From NCBI RefSeq assembly GCF_001905005.1, contig NZ_LWKZ01000023.1, positions 124,001 through 188,000 of the forward strand: 64,000 nucleotides of DNA, read 5' to 3'. Both the position numbers and the translations under genes were made by a program. A model generated the notes under the pieces. It was not told the DNA's origin. It made no database searches and saw nothing but the letters and a program-made list of their open reading frames with translations. This document shows positions 42,609 to 49,185 of this stretch, piece after piece. Source of the DNA: Streptomyces sp. CB02923 (GTDB lineage Bacteria > Actinomycetota > Actinomycetes > Streptomycetales > Streptomycetaceae). The number at the start of each line of letters is the position of its first letter. Positions within the stretch are counted from its first letter, which is position 1.

Positions 42609-43086
42609 TCAGTACTGGTGACTCGGGAAGTCGAGGTATCCGGTGGCGCCGCCCGTGTGCCCCGTCGCCGGGCCGGTGTCGCGCAGCGGCAGTCCGGCTC
42701 GGAGACGTTCGACCAGGTCGGGGTTGGCGATGCAGGAGCGTCCGTGGCTGATGAGGTCCGCTCCGAGACCGAGCCGGCGCTCACCGAGCTCCCGGTCGCG
42801 GTGCGATCCGCCCGCCCGGGTTGAGGATGAAGGCGTTCGGCCACGCCTTGCGCAGGGAGACGAGCAGCTCTTCCTCCGCCGTGGCCAGTACGGGCACGTA
42901 AGCGAGGCCGAGCGGAGCCAGGGCGTCGAACAGGGCGCCGTACAGTCCCGGAACGTCCTCCTCGGCCATGTCCCGGACGGTGCCGCCGGGGAAGAGCCGG
43001 ATGCCGACGCGGTCGGCGCCGATGGCGTCGGCGGCGGCCTCCGGGGCCTCGACACACCAGCCAGCCGCGTCCCCCGGAACAAACAC
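42609..43086 (-). pseudogene. old yellow enzyme (alkene reductase) C-terminal remnant
   Basis: Reverse-strand reading from 43086: E-A-A-A-D-A-I-G-A-D-R-V-G-I-R-L, E-E-D-V-P-G-L-Y-G-A-L, L-G-L-A-Y-V-P-V-L and F-I-L-N-P-G-G match the C-terminal half of NADH:flavin oxidoreductases. Near 42815 the match continues in another frame: L-G-A-D-L-I-S-H-G-R-S-C-I-A-N-P-D-L-V, T-G-G-A-T-G-Y-L-D-F-P, stop at 42609. The first ~215 residues with the FMN-site start are gone, and about 20 residues are lost at the shift. Clearly decayed. It lies between the encapsulin operon and an SGNH hydrolase gene. Confidence 0.8.
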
Positions 43087-43088
43087 CC

Positions 43089-43859
43089 CTAGCCCTCGTA
43101 CGGCAGCAGGTCAGGCCGCTTCGGCGCGCGGCCGTCCCCGCTGGAGCGGCCGGTCAGGCGTCGGCCGATCCACGGCGCTAGGTGCTGTCGCGCGAAGCGC
43201 ACGTCCGAGGTGCGCCGGGCGGCCCACCCAGGGGGCACGAAGGTGGGCAGCGGCGCGTCCCAGTCGGACTCGGCGGGGAAGCCGAGCGCCTGCCAGACGG
43301 CCTCGGCCACCCGCTCGTGTCCCGCCCTGTTCAGGTGGAGCCGGTCTTCCGCCCACATCCGGGGATCGGCCAGCGCGCGGGACGAGAAGAGGTCCACGAC
43401 GATGGCGTCGTGCTGTGCGGCCAGCGCGTCGATGTGCGCGAAGAGCTGTTCCATGCGGGGCCGGAACCGCTCCAGGACCGGCCCCTGTCGCCCGGGGCTG
43501 CGCATCAGGACGAGCTGTCCGCAGTCCTTGGCCAGCCGTCCCGCGGCCTCCTCCAGGAGGGCGCAGACCCGGTTGACGTCGCACTTGGGGCGCAGTACGT
43601 CGTTCAGCCCGCCCACCAGCGTGACCAGGTCGGCGCCCATCGCGGACGCCGGGCCGGACTGCTCGTCGACGATCTGCGCGATCAGCTTGCCGCGCACCGC
43701 GAGGTTGGCGTAGCGGAAGCCGGGGGTGCGGGCCGCCAGCCGGGCGGCCAGCAGGTCCGCCCAGCCCCGGTACGAGCCGTCCGGCAGGGCGTCGGACATG
43801 CCTTCGGTGAAGCTGTCGCCCACCGCGACGAAACTGGTGTAGGTGGCATTGATCTCCAT
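43089..43859 (-). CDS. SGNH/GDSL hydrolase
   Basis: 256 residues from ATG 43859 (AGGA upstream). Block I V-A-V-G-D-S-F-T-E-G (Ser ~16), block III G-G-L-N-D (~87-91), block V D-R-L-H-L-N (D and H of the triad, ~195-200). No signal peptide, so a cytoplasmic esterase/lipase of the lysophospholipase-like group. The basic C-terminal tail is not conserved catalytic sequence. Same strand as two CNNM genes upstream (13 bp gap), possibly one transcript. Confidence 0.9.
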   Translation of the reverse strand: MEINATYTSFVAVGDSFTEGMSDALPDGSYRGWADLLAARLAARTPGFRYANLAVRGKLIAQIVDEQSGPASAMGADLVTLVGGLNDVLRPKCDVNRVCALLEEAAGRLAKDCGQLVLMRSPGRQGPVLERFRPRMEQLFAHIDALAAQHDAIVVDLFSSRALADPRMWAEDRLHLNRAGHERVAEAVWQALGFPAESDWDAPLPTFVPPGWAARRTSDVRFARQHLAPWIGRRLTGRSSGDGRAPKRPDLLPYEG

Positions 43860-43872
43860 GGCGGGAGGAATC

Positions 43873-44925
43873 CTACCGCCGGACCGCGCCCCCCGCCGGA
43901 GCGGCCTTCCGGGGCTGCTGCTGCAGCACCAGCTCCCGCAGTACGTCCTCCATCGTGACCAGGCCCGCCAGACGGCCGTCCTTGCCGATGACCGCCGCCA
44001 GGTGCGTGCGGGAGGCACGCATCGCCGACAGGACGTCGTCGAGCGGCGTCTCGGCCCGTACGCGGGCGATCGGCCGCAGCGCGGACAGCGGGAACGGCAG
44101 ATTCCGCGGCGAGGCGTCCAGAGCGTCCTTGACGTGCAGGTACCCCAGGATGCGCTGGGTGCCGTCGACGACCGGGAAGCGCGAGAACCCGGAGGTGGCG
44201 GCCAGCTCCTCCACGCCTTCCGGCGTGCTGCCCAGCCGGGCCGTGACGACCTTCTCCACCGGCACCACCACATCGGCGACCGGACGGCGGCCCAGCTCCA
44301 GGGCGTCCCGCAGGCGCTCCTTCGCCCGGTCGTCCAGCAGCCCGGCGGCCTGCGAGTCCTCGACCATCTTCGCGAGCTGGTCGTCCGAGAACGTCGCGGC
44401 CACCTCGTCCTTGGCCTCCACGCGCAGCAGCCGCAGCAGCATGTTGGCGAACGCGTTGATCGCGAAGATCACCGGCCGCAGCGCGCGGGTCAGCGCGACC
44501 AGCGGCGGCCCCAGCAGCAGGGCCGTACGCACCGGCTCGGCCAGTGCCACGTTCTTCGGCACCATCTCGCCGAAGAGCATGTGCAGATACGTCGCCACCG
44601 CCAGCGCGAGGACGAAGGAGACGGGGTGGACCAGGGCGTCCGGCATACCGGCCGCGTCGAAGAGCGGTTCCACGAGGTGGGCGATGGCGGGTTCGGCGAC
44701 GGCGCCGAGCACCAGGGTGCACAGGGTGATGCCCAGCTGCGCGGCCGCCATCACGGCGGAGACGTGCTGGAGCCCCCACAGGACCCGGTCCGCCCGGCGG
44801 TCGCCGTCCTCGGCGTGCGGTTCGATCTGGCTGCGGCGCACCGAGATCATCGCGAACTCGGCGCCCACGAAGAACGCGTTGACGACCAGCGTGAGCAGGC
44901 CGATGAACAACTGGAGCGCGGTCAT
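43873..44925 (-). CDS. CNNM/CorC-type membrane protein (DUF21-CBS), second of tandem pair
   Basis: 350 residues. N-terminal DUF21/CNNM membrane domain (~1-190; hydrophobic segments V-N-A-F-F-V-G-A-E-F-A-M-I-S, L-G-I-T-L-C-T-L-V-L-G) and a CBS pair (~210-330). The HlyC/CorC C-terminal domain seen in its upstream neighbour is missing, so it is shorter (350 versus 447). CNNM/CorC proteins export or control Mg/Co ions. Start overlaps the stop of the neighbour by 4 bp (ATGA), which suggests that the two subunits form a hetero-oligomer. Confidence 0.9.
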   Translation of the reverse strand: MTALQLFIGLLTLVVNAFFVGAEFAMISVRRSQIEPHAEDGDRRADRVLWGLQHVSAVMAAAQLGITLCTLVLGAVAEPAIAHLVEPLFDAAGMPDALVHPVSFVLALAVATYLHMLFGEMVPKNVALAEPVRTALLLGPPLVALTRALRPVIFAINAFANMLLRLLRVEAKDEVAATFSDDQLAKMVEDSQAAGLLDDRAKERLRDALELGRRPVADVVVPVEKVVTARLGSTPEGVEELAATSGFSRFPVVDGTQRILGYLHVKDALDASPRNLPFPLSALRPIARVRAETPLDDVLSAMRASRTHLAAVIGKDGRLAGLVTMEDVLRELVLQQQPRKAAPAGGAVRR

Positions 44926-46265
44926 CGGGTCTCCTCCCCGGTCTCGTCGTCGCCGCTGCCCGGCAGCGGAGTGTGCAGCAGCACCCGCGCCGCGCGGTGA
45001 CCGGAGGCGTCCAGGACGTCCATCCGCCAGCCGACGGCCTCAAGGCGGTCACCGGCGGCCGGAATCCGGCCCAGCTCGGTGGCGATCAGGCCCGCCAGGG
45101 TCTCGTACGGGCCCTCCGGCAGCTTCAGGCCGATCTGCTCCAGCTGGTCGGTGCGTACGGCGCCGTCCGCCTCGTAGCGGGCCCGGCCGTCCGCGTCCTC
45201 GCCCGCCGGGGCCAGGTCCGGGGTCTCCATCGGGTCGTGCTCGTCGCGTACCTCGCCGACGACCTCCTCGACGATGTCCTCCAGGGTCGCGACGCCGGCC
45301 GTACCGCCGTACTCGTCGATGACCACCGCCATCGTCTGCCTGCCGGACAGCCGGTCCAGCAGCTTGTCGACGGTCAGCGTCTCCGGTACGAGCAGCGGCT
45401 CGCGCAGCAGCTCGGAGACCGGGTGGCGGAAGCGGCGCTCGGCGGGGACGGCCAGGACGTCCTTGATGTGGGCGACGCCCACCACGGTGTCCAGGCTCCC
45501 GCGGTAGACGGGGAAGCGGGACAGGCCGGTGGCGCGCGTCGCGGCGGCCACGTCCTCCGCGGTGGACTGCACGTCCAGGGCGGTGACCTGGACCCGCGGG
45601 GTCATCACGTTCTCCGCGGTCAGGTCGGCGAGGGCGAGGGTACGGACGAACAGCTCGGCGGTGTCCGCTTCCAGGGCGCCTTCCTTGGCGGAGTGCCGGG
45701 CCAGCGCGACCAGTTCCTGCGGGCCGCGGGCGGAGGCCAGTTCCTCGGCGGGCTCCATGCCCATCCGGCGGATCATCCGGTTCGCGGTGTTGTTCAGGTG
45801 CCCGATGAGCGGCCTGAAGGCGGCGCTGAAACCGCGCTGCGCGGTGGCGACCCGGCGGGCGACGGGCAGCGGGCTGGAGATGGCCCAGTTCTTGGGGACC
45901 AGCTCGCCGATCACCATCAGGACGACCGTGGAGAGCGCGGTGCCGAGGACCAGGGCCACGGAGTTCCCCGCGGAGGGCGGCAGGCCGAGGGCGTCGAGCG
46001 GCCCCGTCAGCAGGGCGGCGATCGACGGTTTGGCGAGCATGCCGATGACCAGGCCGGTCACCGTGATGCCGAGCTGCGCGCCGGACAGCTGGAACGTCAG
46101 GCTGCGGACGGCTGCGAGCGCGCTGTCCGCGCCGCGCTCGCCGTGCTCCACGGCCCGTTCCAGGTCGCTGCGCTCGACGGTCGTCAGCGAGAACTCGGCC
46201 GCGACGAAGACACCGCAGGCCAGGGTCAGGAGCAGGGCCACGGCCAGGAGGAGCAGCTCGGTCAT
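44922..46265 (-). CDS. CNNM/CorC-type membrane protein (DUF21-CBS-CorC_HlyC)
   Basis: 447 residues from ATG 46265 (GGAGGTGA, excellent site). DUF21 domain with four hydrophobic segments (~1-200), CBS pair (~215-340, V-A-H-I-K-D-V-L, V-V-I-D-E-Y-G-G-T-A-G), then the CorC_HlyC FAD-like-fold domain (~350-435). Historically annotated hemolysin; structural work places the family in Mg efflux. Coupled by 4-bp overlap to the shorter paralogue downstream. No Mg riboswitch is evident in the 200-bp leader. Confidence 0.92.
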   Translation of the reverse strand: MTELLLLAVALLLTLACGVFVAAEFSLTTVERSDLERAVEHGERGADSALAAVRSLTFQLSGAQLGITVTGLVIGMLAKPSIAALLTGPLDALGLPPSAGNSVALVLGTALSTVVLMVIGELVPKNWAISSPLPVARRVATAQRGFSAAFRPLIGHLNNTANRMIRRMGMEPAEELASARGPQELVALARHSAKEGALEADTAELFVRTLALADLTAENVMTPRVQVTALDVQSTAEDVAAATRATGLSRFPVYRGSLDTVVGVAHIKDVLAVPAERRFRHPVSELLREPLLVPETLTVDKLLDRLSGRQTMAVVIDEYGGTAGVATLEDIVEEVVGEVRDEHDPMETPDLAPAGEDADGRARYEADGAVRTDQLEQIGLKLPEGPYETLAGLIATELGRIPAAGDRLEAVGWRMDVLDASGHRAARVLLHTPLPGSGDDETGEETR

Positions 46266-46467
46266 CGGGTCACCTCCGTCCCATGATCGAACAGGACCGG
46301 GAGGTTCGCGCTCCGGGCGCGGACGGGATGACAACTGGGAGGCTCGCCCATGGCTGGACGCTCACTCCTTTCGCTGGGAGACGGGGAAAACATCCATGGT
46401 AAAGGATGAGCAAAGCGGGTGGCGGGCTGTCGCACGGAGGAGGAAGGGCGGGGAAGGGCGGGCCGGA

Positions 46468-46896
46468 TCAAGCCTGTGCCAGCGGTTTCACCCATCGCCG
46501 CCAGTGGTCCTCGCGCCGGTAGCCGGCCGCCGACCACGCTCGCTGGGCCCGCTCGTTCGATTCCAGGACCATGGCGTCGCCGCGCCTGCCCTCCACGGCC
46601 AGGAAGCGCCGCTCGGCCGCTTCGAGCAGCGCCGTCGCGACGCCCTGCCGACGGTACGGGGGGAGTACCGCGAGCCGGTACAGCGAACACCGCCAGCCGT
46701 CGTATCCGGCGATGACGGAGCCCACCAGGGTCCCGCCGTGCTCCGCGAGGATCAGGGCCTGCGGGTCGCGGCCGATCAGGCGGGTCACCCCGGCCACGTC
46801 GTCCGTGATGGAGGTGCCCTCCGCCGCTTCCCGCCAGAAGGCGAGCGCGTGCTCGGCGTCACCCGGTACGGCCGTCCGTATCTGCACATCGATCAT
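46468..46896 (-). CDS. GNAT family N-acetyltransferase
   Basis: 142 residues from ATG 46896. Acetyl-CoA loop V-L-P-P-Y-R-R-Q-G-V-A-T-A-L-L (about residues 84-98) and C-terminal N-E-R-A-Q-R-A-W-S-A-A-G-Y. Complete single-domain GNAT; acceptor unknown. A membrane-protein gene lies 37 bp upstream on the same strand. Confidence 0.88.
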   Translation of the reverse strand: MIDVQIRTAVPGDAEHALAFWREAAEGTSITDDVAGVTRLIGRDPQALILAEHGGTLVGSVIAGYDGWRCSLYRLAVLPPYRRQGVATALLEAAERRFLAVEGRRGDAMVLESNERAQRAWSAAGYRREDHWRRWVKPLAQA

Positions 46897-46933
46897 GGCC
46901 GCGAGCCAAGCACGGAACGGCTGTGCGCCGCCA

Positions 46934-47233
46934 TCATTTCCGGTCTTCGAGACGCGGCACGACGCCTTCGGCGGGTTCGGCGCCGCGGTCCGGCCGACGG
47001 TGCCGTCCCTCCGGGGGCGGGACGCGGAACATCGCCCGCCGGAGCCGGCCGGGCAGCAGGGCCCGTCCGGCGAAGACGAGGCCGACGCCCAGCAGGCAGC
47101 CCCCGACGGCGACGCAGCCGGAGGACAGCCAGCCGATCCCGTGCTCGTCGGCCACGTCCCCGACGATCGCGGACACAACGAAGCCCAGCAGGCAGGAGAC
47201 GCTGATCAGCGCGTACCACCATCGAGAAAGCAC
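46934..47233 (-). CDS. small membrane protein with two transmembrane segments
   Basis: 99 residues from GTG 47233 (AGGAG upstream). Two hydrophobic segments, Y-A-L-I-S-V-S-C-L-L-G-F-V-V and C-V-A-V-G-G-C-L-L-G-V-G-L-V-F-A, joined by a short loop with D-V-A-D-E-H-G, followed by a charged cytoplasmic tail. No family recognised. Precedes the GNAT gene by 37 bp. Confidence 0.6.
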   Translation of the reverse strand: MLSRWWYALISVSCLLGFVVSAIVGDVADEHGIGWLSSGCVAVGGCLLGVGLVFAGRALLPGRLRRAMFRVPPPEGRHRRPDRGAEPAEGVVPRLEDRK

Positions 47234-47298
47234 TCGTCACTCCTGCACTCTTGACCCTCTCTTTACTTTACTCGAAACCCGCCGCGAGGCCGTCGCGC

Positions 47299-47328
47299 GC
47301 GCTCACCGGTCACCCGCTCACCGGTCAC
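47299..47328. repeat. two copies of GCTCACCGGTCACC(C/T)
   Basis: Tandem 15-bp repeat in the region upstream of the nitroreductase gene. Its core CGCTCACCGG/GCTCACCGG matches that of the large minisatellite at 29382-29647, suggesting a repeat word that recurs in this genome. Confidence 0.6.
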
Positions 47329-47417
47329 CTTTCCCCGTCGCTGACCGTCACCATCATGGAAGCCCGGTGCCAGGTGCACGGCAGGGGCCGGAGAAACGAT
47401 GCGCGAGGGAGCCTGTC

Positions 47418-48197
47418 TTGGACGTCTACGAAGCGGTGGCGAGCCGGCGTGCGGTGCGACGGTTCCGCGGGGAGCCGGTCCCCCGGGAAACGCTGGAACG
47501 GATATTGTCCGCCGCCGCCCGGTCGCCGTCCGGGGCGAACCTCCAGCCGTGGCACCTCTACGTACTGACCGGCGCGCCGCTGGCGGAGCTGAAGAAACGC
47601 ACCGCAGAGCGGGTGGAGGCGGGCGACTCCGGCGATGAGCGGGAATACCGGATGTATCCGCACGAACTCAAGTCCCCGTACCGGGAACGCCGGTCCGCCG
47701 CCGCGGAGCAGCGCTACGCGGCCCTCGGGATCTCACGCGAGGACCGGCGGGCGCGCGCCGCGTCCGTCGCCGCGAACTGGGACTGCTTCGGCGCGCCCGC
47801 GGCCCTGTTCTGCTACATCGACCGCGACATGGGAGCGGCCCAATGGGCCGACCTCGGCATGTACCTGCAGACCGTCATGCTGCTGATACGCGCCGAGGGG
47901 CTGCACAGCTGCCCGCAGGTCGCCTGGTCGGTGTACCGCCGGACCGTTGCGGAAGCCGTGTCGCCCCCACCCGGGCTGATCCTCTTCTGCGGCCTGTCCA
48001 TCGGATTCGAGGACCCGGCCGCGCGCCACGACCCCATCGACCGGGCGCCACTCGCCGAGACGGTCACCTTCGTCGACGGCCGGGAGCCGCACGCGGACGG
48101 CCAGGTGCCGCACGCGGACGGCCGGGAACCACACGCATACGGCCAGGTGCCGCACGCGGACGGGCCGGACCGTGCGGGCTGCCGACAACGCTTGTGA
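47418..48197 (+). CDS. nitroreductase family FMN-dependent oxidoreductase
   Basis: 259 residues from TTG 47418, chosen because GAGGGAG sits 6 nt upstream, homology starts at once (D-V-Y-E-A-V-A-S-R-R-A-V-R-R-F) and no ATG/GTG is in frame nearby. FMN contacts: S-R-R-A-V-R-R-F, A-R-S-P-S-G-A-N-L-Q-P-W (~32-44), and late G-L-I-L-F-C-G-L-S-I-G. Typical NAD(P)H-dependent reductase of nitroaromatics, quinones or enones. Four 21-bp repeats add a D-G-R-E-P-H-A type tail beyond the normal C-terminus. Confidence 0.9.
   Translation: MDVYEAVASRRAVRRFRGEPVPRETLERILSAAARSPSGANLQPWHLYVLTGAPLAELKKRTAERVEAGDSGDEREYRMYPHELKSPYRERRSAAAEQRYAALGISREDRRARAASVAANWDCFGAPAALFCYIDRDMGAAQWADLGMYLQTVMLLIRAEGLHSCPQVAWSVYRRTVAEAVSPPPGLILFCGLSIGFEDPAARHDPIDRAPLAETVTFVDGREPHADGQVPHADGREPHAYGQVPHADGPDRAGCRQRL
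48075..48158 (+). repeat. four 21-bp coding repeats in the nitroreductase tail
   Basis: Units encode D-G-R-E-P-H-A, D-G-Q-V-P-H-A, D-G-R-E-P-H-A and Y-G-Q-V-P-H-A. Alternation of two sub-types suggests duplication of a 42-bp block. Confidence 0.85.
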
Positions 48198-48217
48198 TCA
48201 CTGCACCGTGATCCCCC

Positions 48218-49108
48218 TCAGTCTCCCTTCAGTTCCTCGACGACCGGCGCGAACGCCTCCATGAAGGGGTCCAGTACGGTGATGTACGAGAAGCCGTAGC
48301 GCTCGCGGTGTTCCCGGAGCTGCTCGGCCATCTGCGAGGCGGTGCCGATCAGGAACGTCGGTACCCGGAGTGCCTGTTCCTCGTCGACGCCGATGCCGTG
48401 GTCGGCGATCTCGCGGGCGGTGGCACGCCGGTCGTCGGTGACCAGGACCTGCTGGACCAGGATGTTCAGTTCCGCCGGGGTCGCGCGGTCCGTGGCGGCC
48501 TTGTGGTAGGCGGTGAGTGTGGCGTCGAGCGCGTCCGGGGTCAGGAGTTCGAGCGTGCCCTCCGGTTTGCCGGGGGCGGCCCGGCCGCCGGTGAACGCCA
48601 CGATGTCGGCGTACCGTGCGGCCAGGCGCAGCATACGCGGGCCGTTGCCGCCGATCAGCAACGGCGGCCGGGGCCGCTGAGCCGCCTTCGGCTCATGCTC
48701 GGCGTCGCCCAGGAGGCGTTCCAACTCCTCGACCGTGTGCGTGAGATGGGCCACCCGCTCACCGGGGGCGCCCCAGGGCAGGCCCGCCGTGTCGTGCTCG
48801 GCGCGTACGTATCCGGTGCCCAGGCCCAGTTCGAGCCTGCCGCCGGTGAGCAGGTCCGTGGTGGCCACCTCGCGGGCGAGCAGGGCGGGGTTCCAGAAAC
48901 CCGCGTTGAGGACGAAGGTGCCCAGGCGAGGGCGCTCGGTCGCCTCGGCGGCGGCGACCAGCGCGGGGAACGGGGCGGGCCGGCCGAGATGGTCCGGGAC
49001 GAGCACCACGTCGTACCCCAGGTCCTCGGCCCGGCGGCACTTCCGCCGCCACGCGGAGCCCGATGCGATGGTGAGCATGTTGACGCCGAAGCGGAACGGA
49101 CGTGACAC
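48218..49108 (-). CDS. LLM-class flavin/F420-dependent oxidoreductase
   Basis: 296 residues from GTG 49108 (AAGGGGG upstream). Luciferase-like monooxygenase TIM barrel: F-R-F-G-V-N-M-L (~4-11), V-P-D-H-L-G (~42-47), G-T-F-V-L-N-A-G-F-W-N-P-A (~69-81), G-R-L-E-L-G-L-G-T-G-Y (~96-106), and L-L-I-G-G-N-G-P-R-M-L. The set resembles mycobacterial F420-linked LLM enzymes; substrate unknown. Ends 20 bp from the convergent nitroreductase gene. Confidence 0.9.
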   Translation of the reverse strand: MSRPFRFGVNMLTIASGSAWRRKCRRAEDLGYDVVLVPDHLGRPAPFPALVAAAEATERPRLGTFVLNAGFWNPALLAREVATTDLLTGGRLELGLGTGYVRAEHDTAGLPWGAPGERVAHLTHTVEELERLLGDAEHEPKAAQRPRPPLLIGGNGPRMLRLAARYADIVAFTGGRAAPGKPEGTLELLTPDALDATLTAYHKAATDRATPAELNILVQQVLVTDDRRATAREIADHGIGVDEEQALRVPTFLIGTASQMAEQLREHRERYGFSYITVLDPFMEAFAPVVEELKGD

Positions 49109-49185
49109 GAGGCCCCCTTGCTTGACGTGGACGAGGCGGGACGAGCCGGGCGGGGAAGTGCGGTGAGGCGTACGGGCGTGCCCGG

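Noticed and set aside
46468..47178. Extended 236-residue GNAT protein
   Set aside because: The upstream part is a shadow of the small membrane-protein gene; GNAT homology starts at 46896.
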